From assembly GCA_030593785.1 (NCBI GenBank), contig JAUVGM010000017.1:1-14553 (forward strand): DNA of 14,553 bases, written 5' to 3'. The first letter of the stretch is position 1; each line of letters starts with the position of its first letter. Origin of the DNA: Gammaproteobacteria bacterium. Its GTDB lineage: Bacteria; Pseudomonadota; Gammaproteobacteria; UBA6429; Thiohalophilaceae. Positions 1 to 6,858 of the stretch are shown here, one piece after another. Made by a program: the position numbers and the translations under genes. The notes under the pieces were generated by a model. The model ran no database searches. It was given only the letters and a program-made list of their open reading frames with translations, and was not told where the DNA came from.

Positions 1-17
1 AAGGCTTGTTGGGTCAT
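1..17 (-). CDS. Start of an unidentified gene, cut by the left window edge
   Basis: Read on the minus strand, an ATG at 17-15 follows GGAG (28-25) with a 7-base spacer, which is near-ideal. A TATAAT box at 49-44 would put a transcript start about 20 bases upstream of the ATG. Only five codons are visible (M-T-Q-Q-A), so no product can be named. The gene would be divergent from the aldo/keto reductase at 266. I infer a real gene from the ribosome binding site, start codon and -10 box together; a chance match cannot be excluded. Confidence 0.45.
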
Positions 18-28
18 TCTTGTTCTCC

Positions 29-265
29 AAAAATTACTGAGATATTATAAATATCTGCATATCGATAACCGTATTTTATAGAACTCTTATAGATTAAAAA
101 AGTAGCAATATATAAGGTTAATACATAATTTACTTAATATAATCACGTATGTGGATAATTACTTATAACGTATTGATTACCTTAAGTAATTAAATTACGT
201 TGCAAAGATACTAACTATTCGAATCTCAAAATCGAGCATAAGTCTCTCACTATTAGGTATAAATA
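29..265. promoter_or_regulatory. AT-rich divergent intergenic region
   Basis: This 237-base stretch has no convincing reading frame. It should hold the promoters of both flanking genes. For the minus-strand gene the best -10 box is TATAAT at 49-44. For the aldo/keto reductase several AT-rich -10-like boxes exist, for example TATAAT at 138-143, but none has a clear -35 partner. One perfect DnaA-box sequence (TTATCCACA, minus strand, 158-150) is present, but it stands alone. Confidence 0.4.
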
Positions 266-1306
266 ATGGAATATAGAAAATTAGGTCGAACAGGTTTAGA
301 TATTAGTCTCATTGGACTTGGCACGATGACATGGGGTTTTCAAAACACGCAGAATGAAGGTTTTGAACAAATGGATTACGCCCTTGAACAGGGGGTTAAT
401 TTTTTTGATACCGCTGAAATGTATGCAGTACCTCCAAGTGCTGAAACCTTTGGTTCGACGGAAAGCATTATCGGAAATTGGTTTGCTTCACGAAAAAATC
501 GTGACAAGATTATTATTGCATCAAAGATAACTGGGCCGGGGCTTCCCTGGATTAGAGGCGGCCAGAATCTCATCGACAAAAAAAACATACACCTTGCTCT
601 TGATAGCAGTCTAAAAAGATTAAAAACAGATTATATCGATCTTTATCAATTACATTGGCCCAATAGAGGCTCCTACCATTTTGGCCAAAGTTGGGATTAC
701 GCACCAAATTTTAATGCTCAGGCAGAAGAAGAAAACTTCTTAGAAGTATTACATACAATGCAAACATTAATTGATGCTGGAAAAATCCGCCACATTGGTT
801 TGTCGAATGAAACCGCCTGGGGTATGACAAAATGGCTGCAACTCGCAGTGCAACACAACTTGCCACGTATGGCCTCAATTCAAAATGAATACTCTTTACT
901 TTGCCGTTACTTCGAACCCGATCTCAGTGAAATTGCTTTGCATGAAGATTGTGGTTTACTTGCGTGGTCCCCATTATCTCGAGGAACATTAAGTGGCAAA
1001 TACCTGAATGGTGCTCGCCCGGAAGGATCGAGGTTAACCATTGAAACCCGACCAGATCATCGTGATCATCCTCAAACAGAAGCCGCTATTAAAAAATATG
1101 TTGAGCTGGCTAAAAAATATAGCCTCGATCCAAGTCAGATGGCTTTAGCTTTTGTAAACAATCGCCCCTTTGTTAGTTCTACTCTTATTGGTGCTACCAG
1201 CATGCAGCAATTAAAGAATAATATAAATGCTATTGAACTTAAATTATCAACAGAAATTATGGAAGAAATAGAAAAAATAAGGCGAGATCATCCTATGCCC
1301 TACTAA
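266..1306 (+). CDS. tas: Aldo/keto reductase, Tas family
   Basis: Predicted cytoplasmic NADP(H)-dependent oxidoreductase with a TIM-barrel fold, reducing aldehydes or ketones; the natural substrate of this family is unclear. The protein is 346 residues, the same length as E. coli Tas. It opens with the family's typical MEYRKLGRTGLDIS. The catalytic tetrad is complete: Asp48 and Tyr53 (in FFDTAEMY), Lys87 (in IIIASK) and His130 (in YQLHWP). The insertion between strand and helix after Tyr53, with the AVPPSAETFGSTE stretch, is a Tas hallmark. AGG at 255-257, eight bases before the ATG, supports the start. It appears monocistronic, and no terminator is obvious after it. Subfamily assignment is firm; physiological role is inferred only. 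Confidence 0.93.
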   Translation: MEYRKLGRTGLDISLIGLGTMTWGFQNTQNEGFEQMDYALEQGVNFFDTAEMYAVPPSAETFGSTESIIGNWFASRKNRDKIIIASKITGPGLPWIRGGQNLIDKKNIHLALDSSLKRLKTDYIDLYQLHWPNRGSYHFGQSWDYAPNFNAQAEEENFLEVLHTMQTLIDAGKIRHIGLSNETAWGMTKWLQLAVQHNLPRMASIQNEYSLLCRYFEPDLSEIALHEDCGLLAWSPLSRGTLSGKYLNGARPEGSRLTIETRPDHRDHPQTEAAIKKYVELAKKYSLDPSQMALAFVNNRPFVSSTLIGATSMQQLKNNINAIELKLSTEIMEEIEKIRRDHPMPY

Positions 1307-1457
1307 TATGACTTCGATTTTGACTTTGACTACATTTGTTTTTTCCAGTTTTATTCTCAAGAACGAGTCAGAAACCTTTCATATGTTCGATTCAAGGCAC
1401 AAATTCTCGTGTATCCTTTAATAAATAAAAAACAAATACCTTTGCAACAAACAACTG

Positions 1458-1463
1458 TATAAT
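1458..1463 (+). promoter_or_regulatory. Candidate -10 box for the basic protein gene
   Basis: A perfect TATAAT lies 40 bases before the ATG at 1504. No good -35 hexamer stands at 16-18 bases; TTGCAA at 1442-1447 is too close. Assignment rests on the -10 box and position alone. Confidence 0.35.
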
Positions 1464-1503
1464 AAAATTGTATTAATCAGATCTAACAAAGGAAAAATTA
1501 ATC

Positions 1504-1863
1504 ATGGCAACTAAGAAAAAAATATCTACTAATAAGCGTTCATCAGCAGCTTCACATAAAAGTGTAGCTACCCGCAAACGTAATGATTTAACCAAACAAC
1601 TAAGAGCAGATCTAAAGTCTTCAAAAGACACACTAAAAGCTGCTAATGCTTCCGCACGAGAAGAGCTAAAATTGGCCAAAGCGGCAGCAAAAGCTGAAAT
1701 TGCAGTATTAAAAGATCAACTTTCTTCAGTAATCAAACGTGAAAAAGCATTGCTGAAAGTTGGCGAACAAAAAACCAAAATGATGTTGAAAGCGGCAGAA
1801 CAATGGGAAAAGAAACAAGTTTCAAAAATCCAGAAAATGTTTAAGAAAGCACCTAAAGCTTAA
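1504..1863 (+). CDS. Small Lys/Ala-rich basic protein, histone H1-like in composition
   Basis: Unidentified 119-residue protein. Residues 1-30 are a Lys/Arg/Ser/Thr-rich tail. Residues from about 30 to 110 form a continuous predicted helix with Lys-Ala heptad character and no proline. The C-terminus is again basic (KKAPKA). There is no cysteine, signal peptide or membrane segment. The composition resembles bacterial histone H1-like or AlgP-type nucleoid proteins, and also some phasin-like coiled coils; no sequence motif decides between them. AGGA lies ten bases before the ATG. The gene stands alone, convergent with the Na/Pi cotransporter. A role in nucleic-acid binding or granule binding is inference from composition only. 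Confidence 0.75.
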   Translation: MATKKKISTNKRSSAASHKSVATRKRNDLTKQLRADLKSSKDTLKAANASAREELKLAKAAAKAEIAVLKDQLSSVIKREKALLKVGEQKTKMMLKAAEQWEKKQVSKIQKMFKKAPKA

Positions 1864-1871
1864 TTAAGCTT
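1856..1871. repeat. 16-bp perfect palindrome over a stop codon
   Basis: AAGCTTAATTAAGCTT is a perfect self-complementary sequence spanning the TAA stop (1861-1863) of the basic protein gene. It has no loop, so it is a poor RNA hairpin. It may be coincidental, since the last Lys-Ala codons create half of it. Confidence 0.4.
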
Positions 1872-1879
1872 CAGCATAC

Positions 1880-1910
1880 GTTAAGGGGGGGGGGAGCTCC
1901 TCTCCTTAAC
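1880..1910. terminator. G10-containing hairpin between convergent genes
   Basis: GTTAAGG (1880-1886) pairs with CCTTAAC (1904-1910). The pairing continues inward through the G run against CTCT by G-C and G-T pairs. The run of ten G is at 1885-1894. The position, just after the stop of the basic protein gene and before the end of the Na/Pi gene, suits a bidirectional terminator. Neither strand has a proper U tract after the stem, so intrinsic termination is uncertain. Confidence 0.35.
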
Positions 1911-1942
1911 CTGCTATTGAGAATAAAACAATAAAGCAGGTT
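1908..1942. repeat. Second inverted repeat, overlapping the G10 hairpin
   Basis: AACCTGCT (1908-1915) and AGCAGGTT (1935-1942) form a perfect 8-bp stem with a 19-base AT-rich loop. It shares AAC (1908-1910) with the 3' arm of the preceding hairpin, so the two structures are mutually exclusive at their edge. Read on the plus strand it is followed by TATTGATT, only weakly U-rich. Confidence 0.4.
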
Positions 1943-3546
1943 TATTGATTAAAATCTGCTGAATCTAAGTCCTGACCATTTGATCCATTAGCAAGATAAT
2001 GACTTAACCGAGCTACGTGTCCACTTATACGATCAAGCCAGCGCACTGCATCTAATGATGCATTGCCTCTCGGAACACTAATACGATTTTCGGCAACATG
2101 CTCCATAATACTATGGCGTAGCTCATCTACTCGAGTAGTAATATTTGCAGCAAGCTCATTGCTACGTTCTGCGGCAGCTAACCAATCATTGTCTTCCAGA
2201 TCCTGAATCACTTCAATGAAGACAGCCGCAACTTTTTTACGATCCGACTCTGTATCTTCTATATATTTTAAGTCGGTTACCTTGTCTGCATCTACATAAC
2301 AACGGTCATGTAATCGTTGAATGTGATCCATAGCATGAAAAAGATTAATAAAATGATCATGGTGTTCTACTTTATTGTCACTCATATCAATACTATCTAT
2401 ATAAGATTGCGTTTTGATCAATTCATATTTTAATTCAAGCAGGTTACTCTCTCGACCCTTTGTCATATCACCAAGTAAAAACATAATATGTTTTAACAAA
2501 GCCACCGCTTCGTATTTAAGTGTCGATTGTGCTGCAGTAAGAGCAAGCGCAGGATCATGTAAAAGTGCTTTATCAAGACTACGCGTAAAGGCAGGTTCTG
2601 TTTCCGGTATCAGGCGTTCCACCATGCTTGCGAACTGATGTGAAAGCGGTAACACAATAATCACTCCAAGAAGATTAAAGCTGGTATGAAAAGTAATTAA
2701 CACAATCTCGGCATGATTCTTTAATACATCCGGCCCCAGCCATTGCCATAAAAGTACATAAGGCGTAATTAAAAATAATGCCCCCGTTCCCGTAAAGCAG
2801 TTATATATCACATGCGATAAACCGGTACGACGTGAGCCTACAGTACCGCCAATAGTGGCAAGTGCTGCCGTGACTGTGGTGCCTATATTCATACCAATAA
2901 CTAATGCTGCTGCTTGCGGAAAATTAATCGCACCGGCATACAGTGCAGTTAATGTTACCGCTACGCCAGCACTGGAAGACTGAGTTACCGCTGAAAATAA
3001 TATACCAAGTAATAAAAGTTGAATGCGACCAGTCAATGTATCAGGGGGGAAACTTTCAGGTGTGACCAGCTTTTGCAGGTCAGCCATGCCTTGTTGTATT
3101 AAATAGATACCAACAAACACCAAACCAAAACCAGCAATAGCCATACCAATGCTCGCCCATCGGTCTTTAGTAAATAAACGCAACAGTGCACCGACTAAAA
3201 TCAGCGGCATTAACACAGAACCGATCTGAAGTTTAAAACCAAGTAATACGACGAACCAACCAGTTATAGTCGTACCAATATTAGCGCCAAATATTATACC
3301 CAGTGCTTCGGCAAAACCCATCAAGCCAGCACCCACCAACCCCACAGCAGCAACAGTCGTAGCACTTGATGATTGCAGAATCGCGGTAGCAACAGTGCCG
3401 GTAATTGCCCCGGACAATGGAGTATGAGTAAAACGTAACAATAACTTGCGCATGGCATCACCTGCCAAATTACGCAAACTATCAGTCATAATAATCATGC
3501 CTAGCAGAAAGAGGCCGAGACCACCTAATGCCTGTATTACACTCAC
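1942..3546 (-). CDS. Na/Pi cotransporter family protein with C-terminal PhoU-like domain
   Basis: Predicted inner-membrane sodium-dependent phosphate transporter of the PNaS family, resembling E. coli YjbB in architecture and length (534 residues). The two inverted family repeats are plain. Each has a QSSS motif (Gln58-Ser-Ser-Ser-Ala-Thr-Thr and Gln189-Ser-Ser-Ser) and each is followed by a G-x-N-I-G-T-T segment (FGANIGTT, IGMNIGTT). Residues 1 to about 315 are hydrophobic helices. The rest is soluble and helical, like the PhoU domain that these proteins carry fused at the C-terminus. The start is GTG at 3546, with AGGAG ten bases upstream. YjbB-type proteins are linked to phosphate efflux or low-affinity transport; direction cannot be read from sequence. 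No pho operon lies nearby. Confidence 0.92.
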   Translation of the reverse strand: MSVIQALGGLGLFLLGMIIMTDSLRNLAGDAMRKLLLRFTHTPLSGAITGTVATAILQSSSATTVAAVGLVGAGLMGFAEALGIIFGANIGTTITGWFVVLLGFKLQIGSVLMPLILVGALLRLFTKDRWASIGMAIAGFGLVFVGIYLIQQGMADLQKLVTPESFPPDTLTGRIQLLLLGILFSAVTQSSSAGVAVTLTALYAGAINFPQAAALVIGMNIGTTVTAALATIGGTVGSRRTGLSHVIYNCFTGTGALFLITPYVLLWQWLGPDVLKNHAEIVLITFHTSFNLLGVIIVLPLSHQFASMVERLIPETEPAFTRSLDKALLHDPALALTAAQSTLKYEAVALLKHIMFLLGDMTKGRESNLLELKYELIKTQSYIDSIDMSDNKVEHHDHFINLFHAMDHIQRLHDRCYVDADKVTDLKYIEDTESDRKKVAAVFIEVIQDLEDNDWLAAAERSNELAANITTRVDELRHSIMEHVAENRISVPRGNASLDAVRWLDRISGHVARLSHYLANGSNGQDLDSADFNQ

Positions 3547-3768
3547 TTTTATACGTCTCCTACTCGATAAACATACGTAAATAAAAATACCGTTAAAGAG
3601 CTATTATCACTAATATACTAATAAGCAACTAAATATACACCTCTTATTCAATCTTATCCTTGAAATACGAATATCCAGTAACCAACTCATAATTTCATGT
3701 TGCAATGGATTATTATCAATATGGTAATTAACGTTGCGGGAATCAGCAATATATCTTATGTTTAATGC
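3547..3768. promoter_or_regulatory. AT-rich divergent promoter region
   Basis: These 222 bases separate the divergent Na/Pi transporter and metallopeptidase genes and must carry both promoters. I found no hexamer pair good enough to name, no tRNA, and no convincing reading frame. A Pho box (CTGTCAT-type repeats) is not visible. Confidence 0.35.
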
Positions 3769-4887
3769 GTGCTCATATTTAACTTATATCAAACCATCAC
3801 CCAGTCATTGAAAATAATGATTTTTCTATTATTTTTTGCCATCGTGTTTTGCAACAATCTTTATGCAAAAGAAGTGATTACAGACAACCTATCTTCCGAT
3901 AAAGATATTAAAATAGAAAAAATAAACCGGGAGATTGAAAAAAAGCTAACTTATTACAATCAAGCTTATCCCAACATCCAATTTGTTCATTTAAAAAATG
4001 GTGAGTGGGAAAAAAGTCTGCAAGCACTAGAGCTTTTTATCGGTTATCAGGCCACCAGCCTTGATTATGAACATCCTAAAGAATTACGTGAAGAGTTGTT
4101 ATTCGTTACCGTAGCAAAAATTCAAATGATGTTAATTAATAAAATCACCTCATCTTACTTGTTTAAAGTCGGTGAAACGCCGGTAGCAAAAAAACAGTAT
4201 ACATGTGTGATCACACTTGATGCTGCCACAAATGTCTTAAACAATCAGATCGCAACTCAATATTTTATTGACTTACCATTTGATATTCTAAGCTCACTTC
4301 CAGAAAAATCATATCTGGATAAAAAACAGCATCTCAATTTTATAATTGATCATGAAGCTTTTCATTGTCTTGATTCATACCACTATGGTGGTATTCCCAT
4401 GTCAAGAAAAGATTTTGCAACCAGACATGATACTTACAAAAGAGAACTTCAGGCCGATATGTTTGCCATCGCAATGAATTTGCGACGTAATAAAAAACTC
4501 TCTCTCTATGCAAATAATGTTATGACGATACGAGCTATGACCTTATTTAATGGTGAACTACAACATGATAGCTATAATGCTATGCAGCTGATGATAAATT
4601 CAGATAAGGAAAAAATTATTCATGCTCAACCAATGGGATTGATAAAAAAAGTAAAACAATTATATAAAACCATAGACCCAAGCTATGCAGAATATATGGA
4701 ATTTCGGATTGCCGCACTTGAGGTAATCAGGCTGTTAGGAAAGCCGGTTAACGAATATGAAAAACCTTATTCTCCTGCTGGACTCAAACCAAATAAAGAA
4801 ATAGTGCAAAGACTTATGCAACAATTTTTAGAACATTATAAGAAATATGTTGGTAAAGATTATTTATTACCAGAACACTATAATTAG
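3769..4887 (+). CDS. Putative secreted zinc metallopeptidase (HExxH)
   Basis: Unrecognised family. Residues from about 15 to 34 form a signal peptide (hydrophobic core IMIFLLFFAIVF, cleavage likely after NNLYA), so the protein is probably periplasmic. His195-Glu-Ala-Phe-His199 is a canonical HExxH zinc site. Glu226-x-x-Ala-Asp230 follows 27 residues later in RELQADMFAIAM, the usual place and form of the third zinc ligand in gluzincin-like peptidases. A Cys (C200) directly follows the HExxH. The start is uncertain: the longest frame uses GTG at 3769, but TTG at 3808 and ATG at 3817 also leave a full signal peptide, and none has a good Shine-Dalgarno sequence. The gene stands alone. Catalytic class is well supported; substrate is unknown. 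Confidence 0.8.
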   Translation: MLIFNLYQTITQSLKIMIFLLFFAIVFCNNLYAKEVITDNLSSDKDIKIEKINREIEKKLTYYNQAYPNIQFVHLKNGEWEKSLQALELFIGYQATSLDYEHPKELREELLFVTVAKIQMMLINKITSSYLFKVGETPVAKKQYTCVITLDAATNVLNNQIATQYFIDLPFDILSSLPEKSYLDKKQHLNFIIDHEAFHCLDSYHYGGIPMSRKDFATRHDTYKRELQADMFAIAMNLRRNKKLSLYANNVMTIRAMTLFNGELQHDSYNAMQLMINSDKEKIIHAQPMGLIKKVKQLYKTIDPSYAEYMEFRIAALEVIRLLGKPVNEYEKPYSPAGLKPNKEIVQRLMQQFLEHYKKYVGKDYLLPEHYN

Positions 4888-5024
4888 TTGTTATAAGGCC
4901 TTGCATCGTACATCTAAAACAATTTAAAAAATTGCCTTAATCCACGCCATAAGATGAAACTACACTCACCGAAACAAATTTGTTTTCTCTGGCACTATTT
5001 AGACGCTTAATAAAACAGGAATAT
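4888..5024. other. Short gap between convergent genes
   Basis: It contains a 14-bp palindrome AAACAAATTTGTTT (4972-4985) and a weak CAATTT/AAATTG repeat (4920-4934). Neither is GC-rich or followed by a U tract, so no terminator can be called for either flanking gene. Confidence 0.3.
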
Positions 5025-6029
5025 TCACGCCCTTGCTTTTACATCCTGTATGTTGAGATCAGGAACATACCGTGTAATAGCTTTACCCGCTAAAAAACTA
5101 AAAACAAACCGACGCGTCTTATACCAGTACGCACCGAAATAAATAACAAACATGCCTAATGCAATTAGTACAAATATAACAATATCTTCTGTATTTGCAG
5201 AATTATTTCTTAAAATCTGTGTAACGGCGTAGATCATGTAAAGTTGCGTAGAAATCAACATAGCACGCCTGTCAACAAATAAGGCAGTTAAAAAGAAGAC
5301 CGCAAAGAAGCATAAAATCATCACTTCCTTGTTTAAGACACTTAACCAAGCCTGTTCACTTGTTAACATCGAAAGCATTAACCCGTGAACCAATAATGGC
5401 GAGGCTAAAAGATGTAACCAAAACCCGCTATCACTTAAGTGCGACACCCTTTCTGTATCTCTCGAATCAAACCACATTGCAACAGAAAAAACGATGATAC
5501 CTGAAACAGCAAAGACAATAGGGTTTTTAAATGCATCAACATCAAGCATTATGACAAACATTGCCACCAAACTAGCAGCAAGCGGTAAATGACTAAATGG
5601 CATTTTATAACGATAATAAAATAGCAAACTTGTAACAGCAATTATTGCAAAACCAAAAAGGGTGGATGTTTCGTTGTCACTTGTTATTGCTTTAAATACA
5701 AAAAATAGTATTGAAAGTAATATAGCCATGCCAGGCAGAGCTAAACGACGTCTATGAACCAGCCATTCAGCTAACAAAACAAACATGGCTGCTGGAATAA
5801 AGTAAGATAAACCTGAAACACTTGTGAGATTAATAGATATCATCAAGAAAATAACACCCATAGTTATGAATATATCGCCAAAACTACGGATAAAACGGAG
5901 AGGTTCTTCTCTGCTATCAGATACCATATCTGAAGGTTGCTCATGAAGGAACTGATATAAGGGTTCAATCTGATCTGGCTGAATAATATTTTTCTCGGCC
6001 GCTTTTTCTAAACTACTTTTCGTAATCAT
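5025..6029 (-). CDS. Ten-helix inner membrane protein, DUF2157-like N-terminus
   Basis: Unidentified 334-residue membrane protein. Residues 1-50 are soluble and charged, resembling the short N-terminal helical segment of DUF2157-type proteins (ITKSSLEKAAEKNII). About ten hydrophobic helices follow. The first is IFITMGVIFLMISINL after the RSFGD segment and the last is VIFVLIALGMFVIYFGAYW. It ends in a short cytoplasmic tail with a basic patch (KTRRF). No catalytic or transport motif is visible. AGGA five bases before the ATG supports the start. It is transcribed alone, from a region with a C7-containing promoter candidate. Function is unknown; the DUF2157 resemblance is from pattern only. Confidence 0.8.
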   Translation of the reverse strand: MITKSSLEKAAEKNIIQPDQIEPLYQFLHEQPSDMVSDSREEPLRFIRSFGDIFITMGVIFLMISINLTSVSGLSYFIPAAMFVLLAEWLVHRRRLALPGMAILLSILFFVFKAITSDNETSTLFGFAIIAVTSLLFYYRYKMPFSHLPLAASLVAMFVIMLDVDAFKNPIVFAVSGIIVFSVAMWFDSRDTERVSHLSDSGFWLHLLASPLLVHGLMLSMLTSEQAWLSVLNKEVMILCFFAVFFLTALFVDRRAMLISTQLYMIYAVTQILRNNSANTEDIVIFVLIALGMFVIYFGAYWYKTRRFVFSFLAGKAITRYVPDLNIQDVKARA

Positions 6030-6055
6030 AACAATCCTTTTATAAGGCTCAATGA

Positions 6056-6084
6056 ATAGTAATACACGGGGGGGCTGTTACCAA
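6056..6084 (-). promoter_or_regulatory. Candidate promoter with a C7 tract in the spacer
   Basis: On the minus strand TTGGTA (6084-6079) and TACTAT (6061-6056) are separated by exactly 17 bases. Each hexamer matches sigma-70 consensus at four of six positions. The spacer contains seven consecutive C (6074-6068). The inferred transcript start is about 20 bases before the ATG at 6029, which leaves room for the AAAGGA ribosome binding site. The hexamers alone are weak; spacing and position give the support. Confidence 0.35.
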
Positions 6085-6149
6085 TTATTTAAACTATACT
6101 ATCAAAACACCTATTTCAATAAATATTATTTATTAATTCTGACTTTAAC

Positions 6150-6305
6150 TTATTTATGGTTCGAACAGATAGAAAACATATAGTTCCCTGCAAAGCTACG
6201 CGCCCCACCTTCTTGATATGCTTGATTTTGTAGTAAGCCTGACAGGTTATTTTCTTCTTCTGATATGAAGTAGATTTTAGTATTGGAGAAAGATGTTGAT
6301 GTAAT
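6150..6305 (-). CDS. Possible 51-residue protein with ATT start and perfect Shine-Dalgarno
   Basis: On the minus strand, TAAGGAGGT (6318-6310) is a perfect Shine-Dalgarno sequence. It has no ATG, GTG or TTG near it. Five bases beyond GGAGG is ATT (6305-6303), which opens a frame of 51 codons ending in TAA (6152-6150). The predicted peptide is not low-complexity: it contains KIYFISEEENNLSG, LLQNQAYQEGG and ARSFAGNYMFSIC. ATT starts are rare but known (infC, pcnB). It would be the fourth gene after the DUF2237, cupin and peroxiredoxin genes, 57 bases beyond the peroxiredoxin stop. Alternatives are a gene whose ATG has mutated, or chance. There is no signal peptide and no recognised family. Confidence 0.35.
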   Translation of the reverse strand: MTSTSFSNTKIYFISEEENNLSGLLQNQAYQEGGARSFAGNYMFSICSNHK

Positions 6306-6362
6306 TTATACCTCCTTAGCTTTATTTTAATTTATCGCATGTAATAACAATTCATTATGGTT

Positions 6363-6827
6363 CTAAATTTTAATAACTTTATCTAATATTTCTTGCGCAT
6401 GTCCATCTGCAGCAACACCATAGGTAACATCTACAAGCATGCATTCTTTATTAATGATAAATGTTGAGCGAACTATGCCCATTTTCTTTACACCATTCTT
6501 TTCTTTTTCTTGCCACACACCATAGGCATCACAAAGTTCACCTGATGTATCCGCAAGCAAATCTACTTTAAGACCAAACTTATCAATAAAAGCCTGATGA
6601 CTTTCACAAGAATCTTTACTCACCCCGAGGACCACAGTATCAGTCTTGGAAAACTCATTCACCAACTCAGTAAATTGATTCGCCTCAACCGTACAACCTG
6701 ACGTATCATCTTTTGGATAAAAATATAAAACAACATTCTTGTTGCCTTTATAATCGGATAACTTAATCACTTTATTATTTTGGTTAACTGTACTGAAATC
6801 AGGTGCAACTTCATTTTTATTGAGCAT
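6363..6827 (-). CDS. bcp: Thiol peroxidase, PrxQ/Bcp-type peroxiredoxin
   Basis: Cytoplasmic peroxiredoxin that reduces hydrogen peroxide and organic hydroperoxides using thioredoxin. The frame is open to 6899, but I choose ATG 6827: AAAGG lies eight bases upstream, the product (154 residues) matches the usual Bcp length, and it avoids overlap with the cupin gene. The peroxidatic Cys45 is in YPKDDTSGCTVEA, with Thr42 and the Pro-Lys motif in place. The common resolving Cys five residues later is Asn50. Other cysteines are Cys74 (SKDSCESH) and one in GELCDAYGVW. Some PrxQ proteins use a resolving Cys on the next helix, so Cys74 is the candidate. It lies downstream of the cupin gene in what looks like one operon. 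Confidence 0.93.
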   Translation of the reverse strand: MLNKNEVAPDFSTVNQNNKVIKLSDYKGNKNVVLYFYPKDDTSGCTVEANQFTELVNEFSKTDTVVLGVSKDSCESHQAFIDKFGLKVDLLADTSGELCDAYGVWQEKEKNGVKKMGIVRSTFIINKECMLVDVTYGVAADGHAQEILDKVIKI

Positions 6828-6858
6828 AATCATTACCTTTATATTATTTCTAACACTT

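Noticed and set aside
150..158. Perfect DnaA box (TTATCCACA on the minus strand) in AT-rich intergenic DNA, suggesting an origin
   Set aside because: It stands alone. A second perfect copy lies inside the lipoprotein gene at 10810-10818, and no cluster, dnaA, dnaN, gidA or parAB gene is near.
1360..1375. Short GAGTCAGAAAC similarity with 13784-13794 (reverse strand) as a possible dispersed repeat
   Set aside because: Eleven-base matches are expected many times by chance in a window this size, and the flanks do not extend the match.
1308..1421. 37-codon plus-strand frame starting right after the aldo/keto reductase stop
   Set aside because: No Shine-Dalgarno sequence, Phe/Thr-rich unconvincing peptide, and a frame of this length is expected by chance.
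2414..2638. Antisense frame of 74 codons inside the Na/Pi transporter gene, and similar shadow frames elsewhere
   Set aside because: These lie opposite or out of frame with well-supported genes, have no ribosome binding site and no recognisable protein features.
3700..3727. Fur-box-like TTGCAATGGATTATTATCA stretch before the metallopeptidase gene
   Set aside because: Only one half resembles GATAAT repeats; the second half does not match, so it is no better than chance in AT-rich DNA.
6161..6169. GGTTCGAAC resembling a tRNA T-loop
   Set aside because: No T-stem, acceptor stem or anticodon arm can be formed around it on either strand; it falls in the possible ATT-start gene.
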